A stretch of DNA of 64,000 nt from Takakia lepidozioides (lineage: Eukaryota > Streptophyta > Takakiopsida > Takakiales > Takakiaceae), in assembly GCA_030704615.1 (NCBI GenBank), contig CM060734.1, forward strand, positions 51,786,042 to 51,850,041, given 5' to 3'. The notes below the pieces were generated by a model that saw nothing but the letters and a program-made list of their open reading frames with translations, made no database searches and was not told the DNA's origin. Of the stretch, positions 55,156 to 64,000 are shown one piece after another; the stretch's first letter is position 1; the number at the start of each line of letters is the position of its first letter. Made by a program: the position numbers and the translations under genes.

Positions 55156-56146
55156 CGAACAACCTCATTCTTGGTGTCTGCGATGTACACGTTGTGTTTC
55201 GGTGGCTGTGGGCTTATGTGCAAATACCACATATCATCAACTGCAGTACCTTGCATGACAATCGCTCCATCATGAATCAGATAACATGCAGTCAAGGTAT
55301 GCATGGTGGTGCAACCTGCTTTGATCGCTCTTCTAATCGAGAAGAGACTTCTCCCAAGGCAGGGAACGTGTAGGACATTTTTCAGCACTGACATGGGCCA
55401 TGTTTCACCAATCTTGATGAGGACGTCAATGTCTCCAACTCCGGCTATTAGAAACTCGGAGTTGCCCACTCCATGAACCATCTCTTGATCCTTCGATGTG
55501 TCACGATAATTCTTGAACCACTCACCATGCTCAGTCATGTGTTGGGTGCATCCAGTGTCTGAGATCCATGCATCTCGATGCTCCTCCTTGGCCAGCTTGA
55601 GATTGGCCATCCATGCCTTGAAAGATCCACCGGGCTTTGGCTGTTCTTTCTTGCCTTTCTTCTCATTCTGACATTCTCTTGTCCAGTGTCTTGGTTCACC
55701 ACAATTGTAGCAAACAGTAGTATCCTTCAACTTTTCAATCTCTGCCTTTCGTGCTTCTATCTACTCCTGGGTCAAATATGGGCGGTTGGCTGTACCGCTC
55801 GACGTTGATCCACTTGTCTTTCCCTTTGTCTTGGCCACGAAAGCCTTCACTGCCTTTTCTTCAGACACCGGCTTCGATCTGCTCTCCTTGGTCAGAAGTT
55901 GAAGCGTCAAAATGTCAAGATCCTCTTCGTTGGACCTTCAGGGACGCTGTCCCAAGCTGATCTGAAATGTTTTAAATGGGGTGGCAGGTTGAAGAAAATC
56001 AGCTATGTCCTTCCCTCCTCGATTTTGCATTTGAAAAAACTCTCCTGTAGCTGATGGATGCAGGACTGCATATTTTTAGATGAAATTGACCTCCCGCAGT
56101 CGGATGCAGGACTGCATATTTTTAGATGAAATTGACCTCCCGCAGT
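55119..56146 (-). pseudogene. Copia Gag C-terminus and protease
   Basis: Gag pieces are GEFFQMQNRGGKDIADF (about 56000) and LDILTLQLLTKESRSKPVSE (about 55890), with a basic stretch (AFVAKTKGKTSGSTSSG) before the zinc knuckle CYNCGEPRHWTREC (CX2CX4HX4C, at about 55690-55710). The protease site is AWISDTGCTQHMT (about 55560), DTG in place of the usual DSGA. A stop (TAG) at about 55761 lies just before the knuckle. The N-terminal half of Gag is missing: the frame runs into a 46-bp tandem duplication at 56055 and CACTA-like DNA. Confidence 0.75.
56055..56146. repeat. 46-bp perfect tandem duplication
   Basis: The unit starting GGATGCAGGACTGCAT at 56055 is repeated without change at 56101. It lies at the junction between copia gag and CACTA-like sequence. 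Confidence 0.9.
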
Positions 56147-56700
56147 CGTTCATACGACTGTAGTCATATGAATGATTATCTAAATAGTCGTCTGTATGAC
56201 TACATGGCTCCGGAATGGGCGGAAGGCTGGTCAACGTCAATTGACCAGATTTAGCTCACCATTCATAGTCATTTCCATGACTACAGTGTACATGGATGAG
56301 GTTACATAGTCATGATGACTACTGGGGATTTTGTAATTTGGTGTGTATAATACAATTAAAACACCATATGATCATTGAATGCTAATGGGTGTATTGGTTA
56401 ACAGGTAGTGAACTAATAATTCTTATAGTAAGAGGTTGCAGGTTCAAACTCCTCTAAGTACAATCAAATGGATAAAGATGGGCATGAGGGTTAGTAGGCA
56501 AGGCTATGGGATAGCAGTGGTACCCTAGATGGACTGCCACGTGGTTTTTCATTTATTATAAAATGCATTATGTCCACGTGGCACAATGCGGTGCGACGTG
56601 GCGTTTGACATATGCTTTTAGTAGTTTTTTAGTTTTTAATTTAATTTAATTTTTTAAATCATGCGCCTTGCCCACGGGGCGCAGCCGGCGGCTGTAGTAT
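56147..56700. mobile_element. CACTA-like subterminal DNA, left of the chromovirus
   Basis: Dense ATGACTAC and GTAGTCAT motifs in both orientations (56150-56320), like the terminus at 20.4 kb. From about 56375 a tRNA-like internal promoter motif (GGTTCAAACTCC) occurs. The right remainder of the same repeat lies at 63655-63838. The two halves are separated by the chromovirus, whose target duplication (AGTAT) joins them. Confidence 0.5.
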
Positions 56701-57419
56701 TGTCGCGCACCTCACTTCGGTAAGCTCCCCCCCTCAAGTCATAGTTACTCGCTTTGATGCGCGCGCCTGACTCCCAACCAGCCGCCGGCCAACTTGGAGC
56801 TTCGGCTGCTCACCGTGACATAACGGTCCCCTTTCGTTTCCTTCTAAAACCCTCCACCTAATTGGACTAGGAGAATTTCTCTTTGGGGATGGCAGTCCGG
56901 AACAACTCCCCCACTCTTGGTCGCTTTCCGGCTCGCTCGCTTACTCACTAGTTTTTGGTCACCAACGGGCTTGCAACCGTTTCTCGGGGTTACTCAACTC
57001 CCTATATATACTTCTGTGAGCTGTCCGCGGGGTTTCACAACCAGCCATGCCATTTTATGGCGAACCACCACGAAGACCCTCGCTTCCCGTGGGTGAATCG
57101 CGGTGAGTCTTGGCCCGCTCACCACGGCCCTATGGACCGTGATGAGTCCCAAGACTCCCCACGACTCCCACCACGAGGTCTCCGCCCCCATGTGGTCCTA
57201 TGCCACCCCCACTAAGTCCCACATAAGCTACCACCACCCCTTGTGGAAGCCACCCCCACCGCACCCCGTGTGCGGGGCTCCACTAGTGAGCGCCTCCGCT
57301 TCCTTGAGTGCCTTGGGCACTCAAGGGTGCCTCAGCCCCCATACCTATCGTTGCCACTGCCCCACCACAGGCAGCCCTCATGTGTCCGACCCCCTGCCCT
57401 CAAGGCAAGGGCCGCGACA
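56701..57419 (-). repeat. Chromovirus 3' LTR
   Basis: 719 bases, TGTC...GACA ends, contains CCCTATATATAC (plus strand) at about 57000. The right-hand copy differs by scattered one-base indels. Confidence 0.95.
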
Positions 57420-58239
57420 CACACACCCTACCAACAGGAGTCGATGTCCCTCATTGACTTGCCATTTTGTAGAAACGAACTTCCAGTTTGTGGCGTCCCA
57501 CATCAAGGAGTTTTTCTTCTGTACCATGGCGTCCTATGGCAAAGATCAAAACCCTCACCTTGACTCTACTCTCCACTAGCTAGTTCGGCCAGACTCCTCC
57601 AAGTCCTGCCAAGGTGGGAGCCTCTCCAGCTCCGCCTCTCCAGCTCCCTCATGATGCCGTTTTGGCATCACCTTGAGCAAGGGTTCACCTGAACCCTCTT
57701 TGACTAGGAAGATAACCTTGAACTAACCGTGCGCCCCATCATACAATTGGGTCCGCTTGGAATGCTGGCCTGAGGTACGGGAACACGCCGAAGCCGCACT
57801 ACGACTTCGTCCCGAGGCTACACGATTATAGTAACGTGAACGGAAGCACGTAGCTTCGCGTTAGCCCGCACTACAAGGCACCCCCTCGGTAGCGCAGTTA
57901 TAGTACGCGCACGCGCCAGGTGCGCACTAGCACGTGAACTCCCAAAGAAGGCGCAAGTTTCCTTGCCCCTTGGATGGGGTCACCCGATTTCGGCACTGCG
58001 CAAACACACGATTAACCAATTTACCTCTCCCACTTTTGTAAGCTAGCATGCATTCTACACACTAGCCAACCACACCATGCATCACCATTCCAAACACAAT
58101 AGGGACGCACAATATTTGGAACCCATTTCCTTTATAACAAATTTTTGTACAATACAAGTTTTTGCAATCGGATTCCTGAGCTAGCTAAACCGGGCTAAGC
58201 ATGCATTTCCTCCCCCACGCTCCAAGGTTGATGTCCCCA
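57420..58239. other. Chromovirus 3' untranslated region
   Basis: Between the left LTR and the chromodomain stop. GC-rich with no coding signal. A purine-biased tract (minus strand GGTAGGGTGTGTG) touches the LTR at 57420-57432 and is the likely plus-strand primer. Confidence 0.5.
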
Positions 58240-58671
58240 TCAACGCTTCTTCCGCTTTTGAGGTCGCCCTTCGAAAGCTGCAACCGCCTCGGATGCGTTT
58301 CCCATTTCTGAGGCACGCACCCAAGATGCCTCCACATGATGATAGCCCTTCCATTTGACGAGATACTCCGTTTCTCGGTTCCTGAACCTCCTCGACTTAA
58401 GTATTGCCTCCACCTCGTACTCAGGTTCATTTTCATGATCCAACAGCATAGGTGGCGGACGCAACACTTGATGCCGATTCGGACGCGCTTCATCTTTGAA
58501 GTAAGGCTTCAAAAGGGAGACATGGAATACTGGGTGCACCTTGCTGTTTGCCGGCAGCTCCAATTCATACACATCCTCATTCATAACCTTCCGAATGCGA
58601 AAGGGTCCCGCATACGGAGGTACGAACTTCGGACTCACTTCCGGAGGTAGTCGGAAATTCTTGATGTTCAA
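58240..58671 (-). CDS. Integrase C-terminus with chromodomain
   Basis: 143-codon frame. Residues 15-60 are the GPY/F-like tail (FVPPYAGPFRIRKVMNEDVY, KVHPVFHVSLLKPYF). Residues 84-124 are a chromodomain: EYEVEAILKSRRFRNRETEY, LVKWKGYHHVEASWV, with the aromatic-cage positions Tyr, Trp107 and Trp117 present. It ends in a basic tail (RPQKRKKR). Chromodomains of chromoviruses bind methylated histone H3 and steer integration to heterochromatin. The segment is open to its natural stop. Confidence 0.9.
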   Translation of the reverse strand: MNIKNFRLPPEVSPKFVPPYAGPFRIRKVMNEDVYELELPANSKVHPVFHVSLLKPYFKDEARPNRHQVLRPPPMLLDHENEPEYEVEAILKSRRFRNRETEYLVKWKGYHHVEASWVRASEMGNASEAVAAFEGRPQKRKKR

Positions 58672-59640
58672 CCAGACCTCTTGCCTGCCTCAAACTTCAC
58701 TTCCCTCCGCTTCCGATTCGCCTGCCTTTCATACCGTTTCCTAGCTTTGGCAATATTGTACTTTGCGAGCTTCAACAAACGCTCGCGTTCTTCCAGTACC
58801 GCCGCTACTGCCGGTTCCTCAACGTCCTGGGCGGCCCAACTTGTCGGCACCAGAGGTGCTTTTCCATAGACCAATACGAAAGGGGAAACTCCCGTTGCGG
58901 AGTGTTCTGTGTTATTATAACAGAACTCTGCCGCGTCTAAGTGTTCCATCCAGTCTGATTGGTCTGCCGACACGTAATTCCGCAAGATTGCTTCACTACG
59001 GAATTCACTCTTTCCGTTTGGCCGTCCGTCGTAGGTCGGAAGGCGGTGCTCATCTTCAGCCTCGTCCCCATCTTCTTCCAAAGTGCTGCTCCAGAATTTA
59101 CTCGTAAACTTTGGATCGCGGTCCGAGACAATATCCTTCGGGACTCCATGATGCTTTAAGACGTGGGCGAAGTAAAGTCGCCCTGTCTCCTGCGCCGTTG
59201 CCGTCTCCTTGGTGGGGATGAAATGGCCCATTTTACTGAACCTATCCACCACCACCATGATTGCATCGAATCCTTTTGACAGCGGCATAGCAGTCATGAA
59301 ATCCATCGAGACGCCTTCCCAAGTCCCCTCTGGAATCGGCAAGGGTTGTAACAGCCCCGCTTGCTTTTTACTACTCGCTCCGGTTTTGTTGGCATGTGGT
59401 GCATGTCTTGACATACTCCTCTGCCTCCTCCCTCAGTTTGGGCCAGAAATACTCTTTCTTCAAGAGTGCCGCAGTGCGCTTGGCTCCACCGTGGCCCGCA
59501 AGCGGGCTATCATGGCATTCTCTCAAGAGACTATCCCTGATCCCTCCCTTCGGCACGTAGAGACGCTTTTGCTTATACCGGAGCAGTCCATTTTGCAAGT
59601 GGAACTGCGATTTAACCCCCATCCTCAAGTCCTGCATCAC
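58668..59640 (-). pseudogene. Chromovirus integrase
   Basis: Zinc domain in 59371-59640: ECHDSPLAGHGGAKRTAALL and CTTCQQNRSE. Catalytic core in 58668-59414: WEGVSMDFMTAMPLSKGFDA with the first Asp, VVVDRFSKMGHFIPT, DIVSDRDPKFTSKFW with the second Asp, then FCYNNTEHSATGVSPFVLVY. Around the catalytic Glu the frame reads RPNGKSEFRSEAIL; the other frame (58937-59149) reads DGQTERVNSVVKQ with the expected Glu, so a double frameshift surrounds this residue. A one-base change also separates the zinc domain from the core near 59395. Confidence 0.85.
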
Positions 59641-61166
59641 GACTTCGCCAGCTCATCCTTCCGGCAAGCCTTCCGGATCTTCCTTTGGAGCGCCGTCTCG
59701 CCCTTGTACACCAACAAGAGCTGCTGCTTTCTACTTAAAGCATCGGCCACCACATTGTCCCGTCCCGGTTTGTACTGGATATCCACGTCGAACACTGCCA
59801 AAGTATCTTGCCACCTAAGTTGTTTTGGGGACAACTTGGCTGCGTGGCAAAATACTTCACCGTGACATTGTCCGTGAACACCTTCACTGGGTTGGAACCA
59901 ACATAGTGGCGCCAAAGCTCAAGGCAATGCACCACCGCCTTCATCTCTTTTTCGTGCGTCGGCCACCGTCGCTCCACTTCATTCAGTTTCTTACTTTCGT
60001 AAGCCACTGGACGTCCATCTTGCATAAGTACACCCCCAATCGCGAAGTCCGACGCATCTGTATGAATCTAAAGCCACTGGACGTCCATTTTGCATAAGTA
60101 CACCCCCAATCGCGAAGTCCGACGCATCTGTATGAATCTCAAATGGACGATCGAACTCCGGGATTTTCAAGACTGGAGCTTCCGCCATCCGCTGCTTCAA
60201 TTCAGCAAAAGCTTGGCCACAAAAGGTGTTCCATACCCAGACTTTGGATTTACACAGAAGGTCTGACAGCGGCCCCGCGATCTTGGCGAAATTTCTCACA
60301 TACTTCCGGTAATAGGAGGCGAGTCCTAGGAAGGATCGCACTCCCGGGACCGAAGTCGGAGGCTCCCAGTCCAAGATCGCCCTCACCTTTCTGTCATCCA
60401 TTTTGATCCCATCCTGTGTAATCACATGCCCCAGAACTCCACTTTCGTGACCCCGAATTCGCACTTTGAAGCTTTGGCATACAGCTTCCCTTCTCGCAAT
60501 TTTGGAACACCCTTTTGAGGTGCTCCAGGTGCTCCTCCTTTGTTTTCGAGTACACCAAGATGTCGTCGATGTACACGATCACAAAGTCATCCAACCACTC
60601 CTGGAAAAGGCTGTTCATCAGCGTGCTAAATGTCGCTGTGCATTGGTGAGCCCAAAAGGCATCACCAAGAACTCATATGAACCATACCTTGTCCTGCACG
60701 CGGTCTTCTCCTCATCTCCTTCCGCCACCCCCACCCCGAATTGTGATATAGCCGGAGCGCAAGTCGATCCGGCTGAAATACTTCTCCTGCCAACCGATCG
60801 AAGAGGTCGTCGATCCTTGGCAAAGGGTACCGGTTTTTGATAGTCACCTTATTCATAGCCCTGTAATCGACACACATCCGCAGCGTCCCATCCTTCTTGT
60901 CTGCATAGCACCGGGGCTCCGTAAGGTGACTTACTCGGCCGGATGTACCCCTTTGACATTAGATCCTTGAGCTGAGTCTTCAGCTCGACCAACTCTCTGT
61001 GGCTCAACCGGTAGGGCGCCTTGGCAGGCGGTTCCGATCCAGGTATCACCTCAATCTTGTGGTCAACTCCTCTTCGCGGTGGCAAGCCGCTTGGTAAATC
61101 CTCCGGCATCACATCCTGGTATTTCTCCCAAAATCCCCTTGATCCAATCTGGGCTCGGTTCCCCAT
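59637..61166 (-). pseudogene. Chromovirus reverse transcriptase-RNase H
   Basis: The RT start is in 60849-61166 ([54 protein letters not shown]). Then [20 protein letters not shown] (60662-60877) and the YIDDILVYSKTKEEHLEHLK palm (60394-60618), with connection (GVRSFLGLASYYRKYVRNFA) and RNase H start (FEIHTDASDFAIGGVLMQNG) in 59991-60464. RNase H continues VAYESKKLNEVERRWPTHEK and YKPGRDNVVADALSRK (59637-60025). Five or more frame changes occur. One is caused by the 70-bp duplication at 60001-60140. The palm segment between about 60620 and 60700 is also disturbed. Confidence 0.85.
60001..60140. repeat. 70-bp tandem duplication inside RNase H
   Basis: Two copies starting AAGCCACTGGACGTCCAT at 60001 and 60071 differ at two positions (about 60019/60089 and the last base). 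Since 70 is not a multiple of three it shifts the RNase H frame. Confidence 0.95.
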
Positions 61167-61427
61167 CGCCTTCTCCTTTCACTTCTCTAATGTAAAGCAA
61201 AAACTGGGGCTCGTGTGCCTCCTCCACGGCCCACTCCTTTGCTGATAGAAGGTTTATTCGCCCTCCCACGGATTTGGGCGTTTCAAAACACTCGTAAAAC
61301 CTCGCCACCATTCCCACATGCAGCGTGACTACTCTCTTGCGGCCATCTATGACCGCTCCGGAATTTGCTCAAAAAGGTCATCCCCAAAATGAGATCCACT
61401 CCATCGATCTCGCAGATGGTGAAGTTC

Positions 61428-61694
61428 TCACGTCCCTCCCCAACTCCCCAGTTGAAGAGGAACATCAATCGCCAACCTTGTCGCCAACTGTGGTTCTCCT
61501 TTGGCAGAACGCACCTTAATAGAGGCCCCAACGTCACTTGTCGGGAGTCCCAACTTTTGTGCCGTTGCCGATGTCATGAAGGAGTGCGACGCTCCTGTGT
61601 CCACCAACGACACATTAGTTCCGGATATTATCCCATCCAACGAACAATAACTGACTCCCTTTTCGTAAGGCGCCAGTTTCCTGATACAACTCAC
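61428..61694 (-). pseudogene. Chromovirus aspartic protease
   Basis: NVSLVDTGASHSFMTSATAQ carries the DTGA catalytic motif of retropepsins, followed by a beta-rich stretch (AIDVPLQLG). The C-terminal part lies in the overlapping frame 61283-61537 with ICEIDGVDLILGMTFLSKF, the usual ILGMDFL motif with Asp replaced by Thr. One frame change separates the two halves. Confidence 0.8.
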
Positions 61695-61699
61695 AAGAA

Positions 61700-62790
61700 A
61701 ATTTGCCTACCTTGCAAGTCCTGGCGACCACCGCTTCCACCAAGCGACTGATGGTATCTCCGACAGCTCCGTGGTCGCCCGAGTCATGTTCAATTTCCGG
61801 GGCTTCGTGCACTTCTTGGCCATGGCCCGGGCTCCCCGCAATTGAAACACACTCCATCAAAGGTCGCCTTCTGTCCGCCATAAGCCGCTCCACCCGCTTT
61901 TCCTTTTGAAGCACTGGGTGCCGCCTTGACGTGTGAAGGCCCTCCCTTCGATTTCCACGTGCCATTTTCGCCGCGTGGCCTATCCCACTTCTTTTCCGGT
62001 CGGAAGGAGTCACCTTCCCGCCGAATCTTCTTGTGGTTCAGCTCCGTACGGCCTTGTCTTTCACCCTAGGGATATCCGAGAAAATTCAGCCCTCTCAATT
62101 GCCTCGTTCAAAGTTTTGGGTGGCTTCTCCTCCAACTTCCGTCTGGCCCATGGGGCCAGTCCCGCCACAAGTTGAAGACCATTTCTGGTTCTGCCATGTC
62201 CGCGACTTCGAGCAACATCACATTGAAAGCCTGGACATACCCCCGAATGTCATCTGTTTGCTTCAAATTCCTCATCTTGTCCCAGGCAAGCCATGACGCG
62301 TTGAGGGCACAAACTGTCTCTTCAACAATTCCTTGAACCCACTCCAGTTCAAGGTTTCCGGACTTGGACCTCGGTCGTGAAGGCGTTTCTGCCACCATTG
62401 TTGAGCATAGCCCTCAAATAGGTGGGAGCCACTTCCACCCGATCCTCGTCACTCACACTTGGCCGCCCAGAAGTATTGCTCTAGCTCCAAGAGCCAGGTG
62501 TTGAGTGCCTTCCGATTTCGGATGCCCTCGAAGGTGCCGGGTTCCTTAGGCTTCACCTTAAACTTTGCCTTAGCGGAAGTGGCATTAGCCGCCTTCAACA
62601 CGTCTTTCAACGTCCCGCCAAATTGCGCCAACAACCCTTCCCAAAAGGCTGCCGGCATGGGAGGCATCTCTTGGTTTGTCGGAGCTCTCAAGGATTCCTC
62701 GGGCTCCGACTCCTCGGATTCCTCTCGCTCTTGGGCGGCCTCATTTTTGGAAACATGCATCGCTTCCTCAAACGGCCGCCTCGGTGACAA
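61700..62790 (-). pseudogene. Chromovirus Gag
   Basis: Starts MSPRRPFEEAMHVSKNEAAQ with an acidic Glu/Ser region, then KPKEPGTFEGIRNRKALNTW and LLELEQYFWAAKCE, the retrotransposon Gag core. It continues in 62108-62398 (LNASWLAWDKMRNLKQTDDI, YVQAFNVMLLEVADMAEPEM). A zinc knuckle appears at about 61805-61855 as CFNCGEPG in one frame and MAKKCTKPRK in the next, so a one-base indel splits the CX2CX4HX4C motif. At least three frameshifts. Confidence 0.8.
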
Positions 62791-62906
62791 CGCCGCCCCC
62801 CATCGGGCTCACCGGGATCATCATCTTTTGGGCCGTTCCGCTTTCGCTTCGGCTTGCCCGACCCCATGATGAGGCCAATCCCAAGGACGATCGCGTACTG
62901 AACTCT

Positions 62907-62920
62907 AAGCTCTGATACCA
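62907..62920 (-). other. Primer-binding site, initiator tRNA-Met
   Basis: Minus strand TGGTATCAGAGCTT, complementary to the 3' end of plant initiator methionine tRNA, two bases from the LTR border at 62923. Confidence 0.95.
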
Positions 62921-62922
62921 AG

Positions 62923-63649
62923 TGTCGCGCACCTCACTTCGGTAAGCTCCCCCCTCAAGTCATAGTTACTCGCTTTGATGCGCGCGCCTGACTCCCAACC
63001 TAGCTGCCGGGCCAACTTGGAGCTTCGGCTGCTCACCGGGACATAACGGTCCCCTTTCGTTTCCCTCTAAAACCCTCCACCTAATTGGGACTAGGAGAAT
63101 TCCGTTTGGTAGATGGCAGTCCGGAACAGCTCCCCACTCTTTGGTCGCTTTCCGGCTCGCTCGCTTACTCACTAGTTTTTGGTCACCAACGGGCTTGCAC
63201 CGTTCTCGGGGTTACTACTCCCTATATATACTTCTGTAGCTGTCCGCGGGGGTTTCACAACCAGCCATGCCATTTTATGGCGAACCACCACGAAGACCCT
63301 CGATTCCGGTGGTGAGTCGCGGTGAGTCTTGGCCCGCTCACCACGGCCCCTATGGACCGTGATGAGTCCCAAGACTCCCCACGACTCCCACCACGAGGTC
63401 TCCGCCCCCATGGTGAGTCCTATGCCACCCCCACTAAGTCCCACTAAGCTACCACCACCCCTTGTGGAGCCACCCCCACCGCAACCCGGTGTGCGGGGCT
63501 CCACCTAGTGAGCGCCTCCGCTTCCTTGAGTGCCTTGGGCACTCAAGGGTGCCTCAGCCCCCCCATACCTATCGCTGCCGCTGTCCCCACCACAGGGGCA
63601 GCCCCTCATGTGTCCCGACCCCCTGCCCTCAAGGCAAAGGGCCGCGACA
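62923..63649 (-). repeat. Chromovirus 5' LTR
   Basis: 727 bases, TGTC...GACA, same layout as the left copy, with the same CCCTATATATAC element at about 63219. Confidence 0.95.
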
Positions 63650-63654
63650 AGTAT

Positions 63655-63838
63655 GGTATATATGACTGCAGTGAGAGATATCACTTGGTTCATATGACTG
63701 TAGTCATCCAGACCGTACCATCCTGTACTCATTGTATTGACTTGGTTTGCACGACTTAAAGTCATAGAAGTCATATGTACCGTTTATGACTGCAGAATAG
63801 TCATATATACAGTCATAAATACCGCGATCTGTTGTAGT
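63655..63838. mobile_element. CACTA-type terminus, right of the chromovirus
   Basis: Ends TCTGTTGTAGTG at 63838, so the complement begins CACTACAACAGAT, a classical CACTA terminus. Inward it carries TATGACT/AGTCATA repeats. It shares most of its first 29 bases with the terminus at 20406. It forms one repeat with 56147-56700, split by the chromovirus. Confidence 0.6.
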
Positions 63839-63882
63839 GGTTGGCAACATTTTCCACATGCAAGCTCAAGAAAGATACACAT

Positions 63883-64000
63883 CTACTAGACACAAAGACT
63901 TGTGTCAACACCTTACAAGCATAATATCATAAAGACTAGAACAATATTAGTGACCATGGGAAAAGATACACTGGTTGACACTGCCTGCTTATGCTAATCT
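63883..64000 (-). repeat. Copia right (5') LTR, truncated by window end
   Basis: Matches 51112-51230 in direct orientation with a handful of substitutions (for example GTCAGCACC against GTCAACACC). The rest lies outside the window. Confidence 0.75.

Larger units (their letters stand above)
56701..63649 (-). mobile_element. Complete Ty3/gypsy chromovirus with 5-bp target duplication
   Basis: LTRs at 56701-57419 and 62923-63649 begin TGTCGCGCACCTCACTTCGG and end GGCCGCGACA. AGTAT flanks both sides (56696-56700 and 63650-63654). A primer-binding site for initiator tRNA-Met lies two bases inside the right LTR. Gag, protease, RT, RNase H, integrase and chromodomain follow in order on the minus strand. 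The LTRs differ by a number of small indels and substitutions, so the insertion is not very recent. Every domain is present but the polyprotein is broken by many frameshifts. Confidence 0.95.
51112..64000 (-). mobile_element. Ty1/copia element, interrupted, cut by window end
   Basis: The 119 bases starting TCTACTAGACACAAAG at 51112 recur at 63883-64000 with a few substitutions, in direct orientation. Minus-strand copia genes run leftward between them in the copia order Gag (to 56146), protease, integrase (53770-55155), RT-RNase H (51540-53110). The RNase H C-terminus (ADILTKALMTEKFQRM) ends at about 51510, just before the left LTR. About 7.7 kb of younger insertions (CACTA-like DNA with a Ty3 element inside) separates gag from the right LTR. 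Several frameshifts and an AT-rich insertion between IN and RT make it inactive. Confidence 0.8.

Noticed and set aside
56376-56465. Possible tRNA gene (GGTTCAAACTCC B-box-like motif and an upstream A-box-like stretch)
   Set aside because: The T-arm does not pair properly and no good anticodon or acceptor stem forms. At best a tRNA-derived SINE fragment.
20406-63838. One single CACTA element spanning from the left to the right terminus
   Set aside because: The right terminus lies inside the copia element (between its gag and its right LTR) while the left lies outside, so the two ends belong to different insertions.

Overview
The window reads as nuclear DNA of a streptophyte, most likely a charophyte-grade alga such as Chara. 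That placement is inference. It rests on a plant-type pentatricopeptide pseudogene, a plant-type short-chain dehydrogenase with small GT-AG introns, a chromovirus primed by the usual plant initiator-Met tRNA site, a SWIM-domain MULE transposase of a kind seen in bryophyte and algal genomes, and a Ty3 element carrying a cytosine methyltransferase, a combination reported from charophytes and dinoflagellates. Gene density is very low and almost everything right of 20.4 kb is transposable-element DNA.

Left part (1-20.4 kb): degenerate coding remnants, a PPR pseudogene (3.5-4.3 kb), long gene-poor stretches with simple repeats and a 64-bp minisatellite (12.05-12.4 kb), a truncated SWIM-domain MULE remnant (13.9-14.4 kb), a malic-enzyme-like exon remnant, one apparently intact four-exon short-chain dehydrogenase gene (15.0-16.5 kb), and a frameshifted ribosomal protein eS8 relic (19.8-20.4 kb).

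Right part (20.4-64 kb): a nest of transposons. A CACTA-type terminus lies at 20.4 kb. It is followed by a broken minus-strand Transposase_24 (Ptta/En/Spm-type) gene whose pieces surround an FCP1/NIF-type phosphatase domain. That gene is split by a 25-kb MULE (24.08-49.16 kb) with divergent terminal inverted repeats and a 9-bp target duplication. The MULE contains its own decaying transposase, a divergent multi-exon gene with a ParB-like N-terminus and a beta-class amino-methyltransferase-like C-terminus, and a roughly 2.7-kb tandem array of palindromes that falls inside the first predicted intron of that gene. Between the two MULE genes sits a Ty3/gypsy element (about 28.95-41.09 kb). It encodes Gag-protease, a DNMT3/DRM-like cytosine-5 methyltransferase, RT-RNase H and integrase, ending in a PHD finger, and its leader side holds intronless copies of COX5b and a FAX/TMEM14 gene. 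Further right, a Ty1/copia element (51.1 kb to beyond the window end) is interrupted by CACTA-like subterminal DNA, which is itself interrupted by a complete chromodomain-bearing Ty3 element (56.70-63.65 kb) with 5-bp target duplications.

Functionally, the window holds two methyltransferase-like writers (C5 and amino type) and two chromatin readers (PHD finger and chromodomain), all in transposons. Most open frames carry frameshifts or stops, so the copies here look mainly dead or dying. The SDR gene, the DNMT-element gag-protease, the RT frame as far as RNase H, COX5b and FAX/TMEM14 are the best-preserved frames. Exon models are hand-read and splice sites are unverified.
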